A DNA stretch of 35,031 nucleotides from an uncultured Myxococcaceae bacterium. GTDB lineage: Bacteria; Myxococcota_A; Polyangia; Polyangiales; Ga0077539. A program made the position numbers and the translations under genes. Under the pieces are notes generated by a model, which did not search any database, was not told where the DNA came from, and worked only from the letters and a program-made list of their open reading frames with translations. This document shows positions 16,117-23,943 of this stretch, in pieces (the stretch's first letter is position 1; the number at the start of each line of letters is the position of its first letter). The stretch is from positions 1-35,031 of the forward strand of contig CAMFHP010000095.1 of NCBI GenBank assembly GCA_945952225.1, given 5' to 3'.

Positions 16117-17724
16117 TCACGCGTGGCGAAGGTGCGCGGAGACGCCGCGCTTGATGACCGTGTCGCGGGCCTGCGTGGCGTCGGTCTGCGGGTAGTCGAT
16201 GGTGTAGTGGAGCCCGCGGCTCTCTTTGCGGGCGAGGGCGCAGGCGACGATGAGCTCGGCCACCGTCGCGATGTTGCGCAGTTCGAGCATGTCCTGCGTG
16301 AGGAGGTGCTTCCAGTAGTACTCGCGGATCTCTTCCTGAAGCAGCGCGATGCGCCGGGCCGCGCGTTCGAGGCGGCGGTTGCTGCGCACGATGCCGACGT
16401 AGTTCCACATGAGCCGACGGATCTCGTCCCAGTTCTGCGAGATGACCACGGCCTCGTCGCTCGGCGAGGCGCCGCCCACGTCCCACTCGGGCACCTGCGG
16501 GAACGCGCCGCGCGGCGGATCCTTCGCGAGCTCATCGGCGCAGCGACGGCCGAAGACGAGCCCTTCGAGGAGCGAGTTGCTCGCGAGGCGGTTCGCGCCG
16601 TGGAGCCCCGTGCACGCGCTCTCGCCGATGGCCCAGAGGCCCGGCAGCGAGGTGCGCCCCACGTCGTCGGTGGTGACGCCGCCGCACATGAAGTGGGCCG
16701 CGGGCACCACGGGCACCGGGCGCTCGCCCATGTCGAAGCCCCAGCGAAGACACTCGGCGTAGATGTTCGGAAAGCGCTGCCGCAGGAACTCCGGCGTGTG
16801 GTGCGTCATGTCGAGCCACACGCAGTCTTCGCCCGAGCGCTTCATCTCGAAGTCGATGGCGCGCGCGACCACATCGCGCGGCGCGAGGTCGGCCATCGCG
16901 TGGTGCTTCTTCATGAAGGCCGTGCCGTCTTCGAGGCGGAGCACGCCGCCCTCGCCGCGCAGGGCCTCGCTGATCAGAAAGCTCTTCGCCTGCGGGTGAT
17001 GAAGCACCGTCGGGTGGAACTGGTAGAACTCCATGTTCGCGACCTCGGCGCCCGCGCGATAGGCCATCGCGACGCCGTCGCCCGTCGCGACGTCGGGGTT
17101 CGAGGTGTAGAGGTAGACCTTGCCCGCGCCCCCCGTGGCGAGCACCGTCGCGTGGCCGAGGAACGTGTGCACCTGCCCCGTGGCCTTGTCGAGCACGTAG
17201 GCGCCCGCGCAGACGTCGGGCCCGCCGAACTTCGACAGGGTGATGAGATCCACGGCCATGTGGTGCTCGAAGAAGCGGATGCGGGGGTTGCCCTCGCACG
17301 CTTCGAGGAGCGCGCGCTCGACCTCGCGGCCCGTGATGTCGCCCGCGTGGATGACCCGTCGCGCGGAGTGTCCGCCCTCGCGTCCGAGGTCGTAGCCCGA
17401 GGGGTGTCCGTCGTGGGATTTCGAGAACGCCGTGCCGATGGCGATGAGGTCGCGGATGCGGTCGGGCGCGTCGCGCACGCAGCCCTCGACGATGGCCGTC
17501 TTCGAGAGTCCGGCGCCCGCGGTGAGCGTGTCGGCGACGTGGGCGTCGAAGGTGTCGGTCGGGTCGAGCACCGCGGAGATGCCGCCCTGCGCCCAGTTCG
17601 TGGCGGCGTCGGCGCGGCCGCGCTTCGTGATGATGGTCACGTCGCCGTGCTCGGCGGCGCGGAGGGCGAAGGTGAGGCCCGCGATTCCGCTGCCGAGAAC
17701 GAGGTAGTCCGTGGTGTACCGCAT
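16117..17724 (-). CDS. nadB: L-aspartate oxidase NadB
   Basis: An FAD enzyme that oxidises L-aspartate to iminoaspartate, the first step of de novo NAD synthesis in the cytoplasm; NadA then makes quinolinate. At 535 residues it is the normal length. Seen in order: FAD-binding GSGIAG (11-16), TNWAQGGIS (42-50), EGGHSARRVIHAGD (116-129), ATGGAG (196-201), EFYQFHPT (232-239), substrate-site EALRGEGG (253-260) and LAPRDVVARA (280-289), and near the end GANRLASNSLLEGLVFG. The C-terminal helical domain follows. nadA and nadC are not in this window. A good promoter lies directly upstream (17738-17766) with a very short leader. It heads a three-gene leftward operon. Confidence 0.93.
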   Translation of the reverse strand: MRYTTDYLVLGSGIAGLTFALRAAEHGDVTIITKRGRADAATNWAQGGISAVLDPTDTFDAHVADTLTAGAGLSKTAIVEGCVRDAPDRIRDLIAIGTAFSKSHDGHPSGYDLGREGGHSARRVIHAGDITGREVERALLEACEGNPRIRFFEHHMAVDLITLSKFGGPDVCAGAYVLDKATGQVHTFLGHATVLATGGAGKVYLYTSNPDVATGDGVAMAYRAGAEVANMEFYQFHPTVLHHPQAKSFLISEALRGEGGVLRLEDGTAFMKKHHAMADLAPRDVVARAIDFEMKRSGEDCVWLDMTHHTPEFLRQRFPNIYAECLRWGFDMGERPVPVVPAAHFMCGGVTTDDVGRTSLPGLWAIGESACTGLHGANRLASNSLLEGLVFGRRCADELAKDPPRGAFPQVPEWDVGGASPSDEAVVISQNWDEIRRLMWNYVGIVRSNRRLERAARRIALLQEEIREYYWKHLLTQDMLELRNIATVAELIVACALARKESRGLHYTIDYPQTDATQARDTVIKRGVSAHLRHA

Positions 17725-17737
17725 GGGGAGGGCGGCG

Positions 17738-17766
17738 ACGCTATCGCCATCGGGTGCGCGTGCCAA
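17738..17766 (-). promoter_or_regulatory. nadB promoter (sigma-70 type)
   Basis: On the reverse strand TTGGCA (17766-17761) and TAGCGT (17743-17738) are separated by exactly 17 bases. The -10 box ends 13 bases before the nadB ATG at 17724, so the leader would be only about six bases with no Shine-Dalgarno sequence. This suggests a near-leaderless transcript. Confidence 0.55.
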
Positions 17767-17835
17767 CGGGGTGACGCAGCCGTCGGAACACCGGGAATTC
17801 GCGGCGCGGCGGTGACGTTCGCTACACTCGTCGCC

Positions 17836-18612
17836 GTGCGTGTGTTCACTCGATTCGCGGTCGTGATGTCTCTGGCAGCGGTTCCGTCGACGGCGGGGGC
17901 GCAGATCTGGATGTCGCGCGACGCCGACGGGACCATGCATTTCACCAACGTTCCGACGCAGCGGCGTTCGAACGCGCGGGTGTTCATCTCGTCGCGCGAT
18001 GCGCCGCGGCCGCCGCCGTCGAACAACGCCACGGTGGTTCCCTCGACGGCCCCTGCGGGTGCGCCGACCACGATGGCCCCGTCGCCCACGGTGAGCGCCG
18101 AGACGCGCTCGCTGTACTTTCAGACCGCGCAGGACCCGGGCCGCTACACGCGCTTCGATGCGTTCATCCGTGAGGCCGCGCAGCTCTACCAGCTCCCCGA
18201 AGCCCTCGTGCGCGCGGTGATCCGTCAGGAGAGCGACTACAACCCCTACAGCGTGTCGACCTCGAACGCGATGGGACTCATGCAGCTCCTGCCGAGCACC
18301 GCGGTGAGCATGAACGTGAGCGACCCCTTCGATCCGCGGCAGAACATCCTCGGCGGCACGCGCTTCCTCCGCCTGCTCGCGAACACGTTCAACGGCGACC
18401 TCGTGCTCACCGTCGCGGCCTACAACGCCGGTGCGGGCGCGGTGATCCGCTACAGCGGCGTGCCCCCCTACGACGAGACGCAGCACTACGTTCGACAGGT
18501 GCTCCGCTACTACTACGAGTACCGCGGACGTGTGCCCACCGCGCCCGCCGCCGCGACGCCGCCCACCACGACGGCCACCGCGCCCGCGGCCCCCGCGACG
18601 ACCGGAGGCTGA
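17836..18612 (+). CDS. Exported lytic transglycosylase (SLT/Slt70-like)
   Basis: This periplasmic enzyme should cut the MurNAc-GlcNAc bond of peptidoglycan and form 1,6-anhydro ends. From the GTG at 17836 it has 258 residues: signal peptide (1-22), a small DUF4124-like strand segment (IWMSRDADGTMHFTN, 24-38), a Pro/Thr-rich linker, then the SLT domain (about 106-232). Catalytic Glu is E132 in RQESDYNP (130-137), followed by GLMQLLP (147-153), NILGG (170-174) and AAYNAG (194-199), all typical of family 1 transglycosylases. A Pro/Ala/Thr tail ends it. A TACACT box seven bases before the GTG suggests a leaderless transcript. The NADAR gene starts five bases after the stop. Confidence 0.88.
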   Translation: MRVFTRFAVVMSLAAVPSTAGAQIWMSRDADGTMHFTNVPTQRRSNARVFISSRDAPRPPPSNNATVVPSTAPAGAPTTMAPSPTVSAETRSLYFQTAQDPGRYTRFDAFIREAAQLYQLPEALVRAVIRQESDYNPYSVSTSNAMGLMQLLPSTAVSMNVSDPFDPRQNILGGTRFLRLLANTFNGDLVLTVAAYNAGAGAVIRYSGVPPYDETQHYVRQVLRYYYEYRGRVPTAPAAATPPTTTATAPAAPATTGG

Positions 18613-18617
18613 GCGCG

Positions 18618-19268
18618 ATGGGCCTCCCGCACGGCGCCCTTCGCACGGTGCGTGACGTGTCGATCGACGAGCCCTTCTGCTGGCTCTCGACCGCGCAATC
18701 CGGGTGGTGCCTCGCGCACGGCTACGAGGCGCTCGTCGCGCACCTCCCGTGTTGGATCCCGCAGCAGCACGTCTCCCTCGCGCTCTACGGCTCCATGGGC
18801 CTCGGGCTCGTGGCGCAGACCACGGCAGAACACGGTCCGTGGGTGTGGGCCACGGAGTTCTCGAACGTGCACACGACCTTCGCGTTCGACGAGCCGGGCT
18901 TCACCCTCGACGGCGCGCGCTACGCGGGGCCCGAGGTGTTCTTTCAGCTCGCCAAGAGCGAGGGCACCGACGACCACACGGCGGCCCGCGAGGCCATCGC
19001 GCGCGACCCGTCTCCCGAGAACGCCTTCGTGGTCGGACGCACCCACGCGATGCGCGCCGATTGGGAGGCCGTGAAGGTGTCGGTGATGCGGCGCGCGCTC
19101 ACGGCGAAGTTCACGCAGAGCCCGGCGCTCACGGAGCTTCTGCGCGCGACGCGTCCCCATCCGCTCGTGCAGGTGAAGGCCCACGACGCGTTCTGGGGAA
19201 CGGGGCCCGACGGACGCGGGCTCAACATGCTCGGTCGGCTGCTGATGCAGCTTCGCGAAACGCTCTAG
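18618..19268 (+). CDS. NADAR-domain (YbiA-like) N-glycosidase family protein
   Basis: Residues about 80-216 match the NADAR/YbiA fold: FSNVHTTFAF (81-90), FTLDGARYAGPEVFFQLAK (95-113, like TVEHYFQAxK), GRTHAMRADWE (140-150), VMRRALTAKFTQSPAL (156-171), and DAFWGTGPDGRGLNMLGRLLM (190-210), which holds the conserved Trp-Gly and Asn-Leu-Gly residues. NADAR enzymes cut N-glycosidic bonds; known substrates are riboflavin-pathway intermediates and ADP-ribose on guanosine. The first about 80 residues are an extension that YbiA lacks, and I do not recognise it. It is in the same transcript as the lytic transglycosylase, five bases after it, which need not mean a shared role. It converges on the OGFr-like gene. 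Confidence 0.82.
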   Translation: MGLPHGALRTVRDVSIDEPFCWLSTAQSGWCLAHGYEALVAHLPCWIPQQHVSLALYGSMGLGLVAQTTAEHGPWVWATEFSNVHTTFAFDEPGFTLDGARYAGPEVFFQLAKSEGTDDHTAAREAIARDPSPENAFVVGRTHAMRADWEAVKVSVMRRALTAKFTQSPALTELLRATRPHPLVQVKAHDAFWGTGPDGRGLNMLGRLLMQLRETL

Positions 19269-19278
19269 AAAATAGGCG

Positions 19279-19716
19279 TTACAGCGTGCCGTCGAGGGCC
19301 GAGCGCCAGAACATGCGCGAGCGCTCCGAGGGCTCGGGCGCGGTGGTCACGAAGGCGTGAAAGGTCTCGGCGCGCGCGTCGAGGCCCGCGTCGCGGAGGC
19401 ACAGGATCACCCGCGTGATGCGCTGGTGGTTGTGGTCGAAGTGGCGCCGCCAGCTCCGCATGTCGCGCAGAAAGCGCTCGAAGCGATCGACCATGCGCAG
19501 CAGGTTCTCGCGCGCTTCGGGCGGGAGCGCGCGGGCCTCGTCGGGGTCCCACACCGGCGCCTCGGGGTTGAAGGGGCTCGGCTCCTGGTTGGGAAACGCC
19601 CACTGCACCCAGTCGTGCCAGTCTTCGAGCCATCCGTCGTCGGCGGCCAGGTAGTGCTCGATCGTGCGGTCGCGGTGGTCGGGGCCTCCGCTCAGAAACA
19701 ACGTCGCAGAGCTCAT
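19279..19716 (-). CDS. OGFr-like (opioid growth factor receptor conserved region) protein
   Basis: A 145-residue soluble protein. LAADDGWLEDWHDWVQWAFPNQEPSPFNPEAP (about 24-55) is the signature of the OGFr conserved region, in which a Trp/His-rich helix is followed by a Q-W-L/A-F-P turn. The rest is helical with RSWRRHFDHNHQRITRVILCLR (about 88-109), also typical of the family. In animals the domain is part of a peptide-hormone receptor; bacterial stand-alone forms have no known function. No signal peptide or membrane helix is seen. The stop lies 10 bases from the convergent NADAR gene. Confidence 0.72.
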   Translation of the reverse strand: MSSATLFLSGGPDHRDRTIEHYLAADDGWLEDWHDWVQWAFPNQEPSPFNPEAPVWDPDEARALPPEARENLLRMVDRFERFLRDMRSWRRHFDHNHQRITRVILCLRDAGLDARAETFHAFVTTAPEPSERSRMFWRSALDGTL

Positions 19717-19757
19717 CGCAGGCGATGCCTATGCGCACCGCGCGGCGCCGCGGTCAA

Positions 19758-20624
19758 TCACCCCGCGCCCTCGTCACCCGCAGGCGGCGGATGGAGCGCG
19801 CGGTGCAACGCGCCGAGCGACACGATCCATCGCGCGCGGCAGCCGAAGCGCCACACGAGCGCGAGCTGTTGCGTCACCGTGAGCGCCACGAGGGCCGCGC
19901 CGCCACGACCGCCCCAGAGCCGCGAGGCGACGTACGCGACGAGCACCCCGAGCGCGCCGAGGAGCGCGTAGCCCAGCGCGCTTCCGAGGGTCTGCAGGGG
20001 GCGTCGGGCCATCACGGCGAGCGCGTCGGCGGTGGCGCTGCGCACGCCGCTTCCATTGCCCACGGCCCACACGCGGGCCACGTCGTGCCACACGGTCACC
20101 AGCGCGCCGATCGCGAGCACGGGCACCAGCGCGCGCGCTTCGAGCAGGTCGGCCGCACGCGCGTCGACCATGGCCTCGGCCCGTCGATGGAGCGCGCCCC
20201 ACGCGAGGAACGACGCCACCGCGCCGAGTGCCCATCCCGTGAGCGCCACCGCGCCGAGCCCGAGGAGCGTGGGCAGTCGACGCAGCGAGTACGAGGCCGC
20301 ACGGTGCAGCGACGGCGCGGGTTCGACCACCGCGAGCACGGGCATCGTCGCGCCGAACACGAACGACAGCGCGGCCCAGAGCAGCGCGAGGAGACCCAGC
20401 ACCGCGGCGCCCATCGTGAGCTCGCCGCTCACGCGCGAGAGCATCGAGAGCAGCGTGCGTCCGCCGCCGGTGTAGAGCGCGAACACGCCGTCGGGGTGAC
20501 GCGCGAGGGGCGCGAGCGAGGGCACCGTCACCACCAGCGAGGCCAGCCATGCGAGTGCGAGCTGCATCGCGCAGAGCGTCGCGAGGGCCGCGCGTCGACC
20601 GTAGAAGCTCACCGCGGGCGTCAC
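19758..20624 (-). CDS. Hypothetical integral membrane protein (288 aa)
   Basis: I do not recognise a family. About six hydrophobic segments are visible (near residues 12-33, 70-95, 118-140, 165-185, 210-232 and 238-258), separated by short basic loops. This makes it an inner-membrane protein. The GTG at 20624 overlaps the TGA of the upstream M1 peptidase (GTGA, 20621-20624), so translation is probably coupled and the two may work together. A partner role in presenting or anchoring the peptidase is possible but unproven. Confidence 0.68.
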   Translation of the reverse strand: MTPAVSFYGRRAALATLCAMQLALAWLASLVVTVPSLAPLARHPDGVFALYTGGGRTLLSMLSRVSGELTMGAAVLGLLALLWAALSFVFGATMPVLAVVEPAPSLHRAASYSLRRLPTLLGLGAVALTGWALGAVASFLAWGALHRRAEAMVDARAADLLEARALVPVLAIGALVTVWHDVARVWAVGNGSGVRSATADALAVMARRPLQTLGSALGYALLGALGVLVAYVASRLWGGRGGAALVALTVTQQLALVWRFGCRARWIVSLGALHRALHPPPAGDEGAG

Positions 20625-22720
20625 GACGACACCGCCTGGAGGATGAGTCCGAACCACCACGCCACACGGGCGATCGCGGGGAAGGTCGGCGGCGCGGGCG
20701 CGTCGTCGGCGAGGCGCGCGTTGTTCTCGGGCACCGCGTCGAGGGCCACGCGACGGTACGGGTCGACGCGGGCGGCGCGCAGTGCGACGGGGTCGTTCCA
20801 CGGGATCGAGACCCACGGATCGGGGCCGCGCCATCGCACGGTGCGACGATGGCCCTGCGCGTCTTCGAGTTGAACGTCGACCGGCACGTCGAGGTCTCCG
20901 TCGCGGCGCACGATCACCTCGCCCACCCAGCGGTCGCCCACGCGGTGCGACTGCACGCGCGTCACGGCGAAATCGAGGCGCGACGGACGTTCGAGTGCGG
21001 GGCGCAGCACGCTGTCGACGACGGGCGCGCCGAGGGAGGCGCTCATCGACGCGAAGAAGTCGTCGGCGGTGGGGTGACGAAAGCGCCACGCGTCGGTGTA
21101 GGCCCGCATCGCGAGGCGCATGCGCTCGCGGCCCACCATGCCTTCGACGGTGCGAAGGGTCGAGGCCGTGCGCGAGTAGACGTGCGTCGCGTACACGCCA
21201 AAATCAGGGAACTGATCGGCGCGCGAGGTCACCGCGAGCGGGTGCGTGATGAGCCCCGACCAGTCGGCTTCGAGCGCGAAGGCCTCCACACGCAGACCGA
21301 GCCACGGAAGGTCTACGAAGGGGCCGCCGGAGCCGTAGAGGTCTTCGAGTCCGAGGTCGGTGGCGTACTCGGTGAAGCCCTCGTCGAGAAAGGGCGCGTC
21401 GTGCTCGTTCGACGCCACGAGCCCGTAGAAATACTGGTGCATGAACTCGTGGAGGGTCACGTAGTCCGTCGCCCGCACGCCGTCGGGCATGTACCACTCG
21501 CTGCCCGTGGTGATGAGCGTGGGGTACTCCATGCCGCCCGCGCCTTCGGCCTCGCGCGGCGGAACCACCACCGTGAGCCCGGGGTACGGATAGGCCCCGA
21601 AGCGGTGCGCATACGCGGGCATCGCGCGGCGCAGACAGTCGATGGTGGCGCGCGCGACGCGCTCCCAGCCCGGCGGGTGCAGCACGCGGATCGCCACGTC
21701 ACCGGACTCGTCGCGGGCTTCACGAAAGTGGTCCCACGCGGTGAAGGCGAAGTCGTGCACGGGCGAGGCGTTGAAGCGCGTGCGCACGGTGTCGGCGGTG
21801 CGCTCGACGAAGACGGGCTGGCCCGTGGCGCCGACGGTGAAGCCCGTGGGCACGGTGACGGTCACGTCGTAGCGGCCGAAGTCGGCGTAGAACTCCGAGT
21901 TGCCGTGAAACGCGAAGTGGGCCCAGCGCCCGTCGCGTTCGAGCACCGCGACCTTCGGAAACCACTGGCCCACCATGTGGAACGACCCGCGGTATCCCGT
22001 GCGCGCGAAGGCCTCGGGGAGCACCGACGTGAAGCGCATCGCGACGGTGATCTCTTCACCCGGCGCCACCTCGCGCGGAAGCGTGACGTGGAGCTGCGAG
22101 CGGTCGTCGGGCACCGCGGGGTCGTACGCGCCCGTCGCGAGCAGGTCTTCGCCCGTCGAGAGGCGCAGCGCATGGAGGTCGATGTGTCCGTAGCGTCCGC
22201 GCGCGTTGCCGCGGTGTGCGCCGCCCGTCGTGCGAAGAAAGAGCGAGCGCTCGTCGGCGAAGCCGTTGAGGTACAGGTGGAACCACAGGTCGCGCACGGG
22301 CACGCGCGACGTGTTGCGCCAGCGGAGCGTTCCTTCGCCGTGCACCTCGTGGCGTGTGGGATCGAGGCGCGCGTCGAGGGTGTAGTTCGCCACGTCGACG
22401 TCGGGCGGCGCATCGGTCGTAGGCGCGGCGGGCACCGCAACCACGGACGCATCGGGCGCGACCGCGACCACGGACGCATCGGGCGCGACGGCGACCACGG
22501 ACGCATCAGCGACCACGGACGCATCGGGCACCACGGCGATCACGGACGCATCGGGCGCCACCGCGACCACGGACGCATCGGCGATCGCAGGGGGCGCCGC
22601 GGCGTCTGCGAGGGCCGCGACGGGCGCGGACGCATCGACGGCGGCGTCGGGGTCGGCATGGGCCTGCGCCGCGAGCAGCGCGAGGGCCGGAGCGAGGAGG
22701 CGGGGAGAGGGGCGCTTCAC
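20621..22720 (-). CDS. Exported M1-family zinc metallopeptidase
   Basis: From the GTG at 22720 the product has 699 residues. Residues 1-22 are a signal peptide. A low-complexity stretch of nine-residue Asp-Ala-Ser-Val repeats follows (about 48-96), then the M1 N-terminal beta domain (108-330) and the catalytic domain: GGMEYP (395-400, the GAMEN equivalent) and HEFMH (424-428) with the third zinc ligand E447, exactly 18 residues after the second His. FLDEGFTEY (444-452) is also typical. The enzyme should be an active periplasmic or surface aminopeptidase. A hydrophobic segment ends the protein. It is coupled to the membrane-protein gene downstream and divergent from the C15-like gene. Confidence 0.85.
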   Translation of the reverse strand: MKRPSPRLLAPALALLAAQAHADPDAAVDASAPVAALADAAAPPAIADASVVAVAPDASVIAVVPDASVVADASVVAVAPDASVVAVAPDASVVAVPAAPTTDAPPDVDVANYTLDARLDPTRHEVHGEGTLRWRNTSRVPVRDLWFHLYLNGFADERSLFLRTTGGAHRGNARGRYGHIDLHALRLSTGEDLLATGAYDPAVPDDRSQLHVTLPREVAPGEEITVAMRFTSVLPEAFARTGYRGSFHMVGQWFPKVAVLERDGRWAHFAFHGNSEFYADFGRYDVTVTVPTGFTVGATGQPVFVERTADTVRTRFNASPVHDFAFTAWDHFREARDESGDVAIRVLHPPGWERVARATIDCLRRAMPAYAHRFGAYPYPGLTVVVPPREAEGAGGMEYPTLITTGSEWYMPDGVRATDYVTLHEFMHQYFYGLVASNEHDAPFLDEGFTEYATDLGLEDLYGSGGPFVDLPWLGLRVEAFALEADWSGLITHPLAVTSRADQFPDFGVYATHVYSRTASTLRTVEGMVGRERMRLAMRAYTDAWRFRHPTADDFFASMSASLGAPVVDSVLRPALERPSRLDFAVTRVQSHRVGDRWVGEVIVRRDGDLDVPVDVQLEDAQGHRRTVRWRGPDPWVSIPWNDPVALRAARVDPYRRVALDAVPENNARLADDAPAPPTFPAIARVAWWFGLILQAVSS
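22441..22585. repeat. In-frame repeat encoding Asp-Ala-Ser-Val units in the M1 peptidase
   Basis: Six copies of a block beginning (C/T)CACGGACGCATC start at 22441, 22468, 22495, 22513, 22540 and 22567, so the steps are 27, 27, 18, 27 and 27 bases. All are multiples of nine. On the minus strand they encode nine- or six-residue units of the type DASVVAVAP just after the signal peptide, probably a flexible spacer. Confidence 0.85.
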
Positions 22721-22801
22721 GGGCGGGGCGGGACTATGCCGTGAATTGCGCGGGCGCGTGGCCTTCGTGACGGTCCGCGGATTTCTCGACGCTGGCCTCG
22801 C

Positions 22802-22827
22802 GTGCGAACGCTGCGGTACGTTCGCAC
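22802..22827. promoter_or_regulatory. Perfect 9-bp palindrome in the divergent M1/C15 region
   Basis: GTGCGAACG - CTGCGGTA - CGTTCGCAC is a perfect inverted repeat with an 8-base spacer. It lies 81 bases before the M1 peptidase start on one side and 82 bases before the C15-like start on the other. Its position and symmetry suit the operator of a dimeric regulator controlling both genes; no regulator gene is adjacent. Confidence 0.4.
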
Positions 22828-22909
22828 CCATCGAGCGCCGAGGCGACGCAGGCGGGATGCGTCGAACACCCATCGGCCCTACGGATCTCTCGGCGAGGTA
22901 CACCTGCCC

Positions 22910-23929
22910 ATGAAGGTCGACACCCACAGCGCCGCCGCGCGCGCGCAGTTCGATGCGAACGCCGACTTTGCCCTCTCGTACCGCGCGCAGAGCGTGTGCC
23001 GTCCGGGGCGGCGCCGCGTGCTGGTCACGGGCTTCGGGCGCTTTCTCGGCAACGCGAGCAACGCGACGGGGCACATCGTGAGCCGCCTCGTGCCCTCGAC
23101 GGTGTACCCCGAGACCGCGCGTCCGCCGAAGGGCGAGGTCGACCTGCCGGGGCCGCAGACGAGCGTGTCGCAGTCGACGTTGCAGCTATCGCGCGCGGGT
23201 GAGGTCGACGTCTGCGCGATGGTGTTGCCGGTGTACTGGGGCCTCGCGGCGATCGTGACCCTCAAGGAGATCGAAGCCTTCGCGCCCGACGTGGTGCTCA
23301 TGACCGGCATCGCGGGCCCCACGCAGGACGTGTGGATCGAGCTCGGATCGGTGAACCGCGCGTTGGGTCTGCGCGACGGCTCCGACCTGCTGACCCCCTC
23401 ACGGCGTCGCGGAGACACGCGCTCGCCCGTGGTGCCCGGCGCGCGTCCCTACGACCGCGTGCGCGGCATGCTCTGGAGCTGGGAGCCCGTGCGCGACGCG
23501 ATGCGCGCCGAGCTCGCGCGACACGCGGCGGTGGTCGAAGCGGGCGTGCGCCTCGACGCGGTGGTGCACGGGGTGAAGCTCGCGGGCTTTCCCCGCGCGG
23601 GCAACGCGTACCTCTGCAACAACATCACGTACGCGGTGAACTACGCGATGGCCCACCCCGGACGCGCGCTCACGCTCCTCCAGGCGAGCGATCCGCGGCG
23701 CGGCGCCGTCAACCGTGTGCAGGTGACGCTGCAACGCGACGCGCGTGCGGTGCCGCGCACGTTCATGCACTGGCCCTCGATGCTCGCGGGCGCGCACCTC
23801 GACGCGGCCGCGGAGCTCATGCGCGCGGCCCTCGACGCGCAGCTCGTGGCCCTCGACGACCCCGCGCAGGCGCCCACGGTGGGCACCAACGCGCTCGCAG
23901 AACTCGCTGCCAGCGGCGCCACGTTCTGA
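22910..23929 (+). CDS. Pyroglutamyl-peptidase-like (C15 family) cysteine peptidase
   Basis: The family removes N-terminal pyroglutamate from peptides. This protein is 339 residues, longer than the usual 200-220, because of an N-terminal extension and an insert of about 75 residues. The core opens with RVLVTGFGRFLGNASN (36-51), matching the usual VTGFxPFGG start. The catalytic triad can be placed: E144 in IELGSVNRA, C236 in GNAYLCNNITY (231-241) and H287 in FMHWPS (285-290). It could therefore be active with a changed specificity. No signal peptide is evident. The ATG at 22910 has GAGG about ten bases upstream. The alpha/beta hydrolase gene follows after 14 bases. Confidence 0.75.
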   Translation: MKVDTHSAAARAQFDANADFALSYRAQSVCRPGRRRVLVTGFGRFLGNASNATGHIVSRLVPSTVYPETARPPKGEVDLPGPQTSVSQSTLQLSRAGEVDVCAMVLPVYWGLAAIVTLKEIEAFAPDVVLMTGIAGPTQDVWIELGSVNRALGLRDGSDLLTPSRRRGDTRSPVVPGARPYDRVRGMLWSWEPVRDAMRAELARHAAVVEAGVRLDAVVHGVKLAGFPRAGNAYLCNNITYAVNYAMAHPGRALTLLQASDPRRGAVNRVQVTLQRDARAVPRTFMHWPSMLAGAHLDAAAELMRAALDAQLVALDDPAQAPTVGTNALAELAASGATF

Positions 23930-23943
23930 GAAGATCGCGCGCC

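Noticed and set aside
22441-22585. CRISPR-like spacing of repeats
   Set aside because: The repeats are contiguous, in frame, in steps of 27 or 18 bases without unique spacers, and lie inside a coding region.
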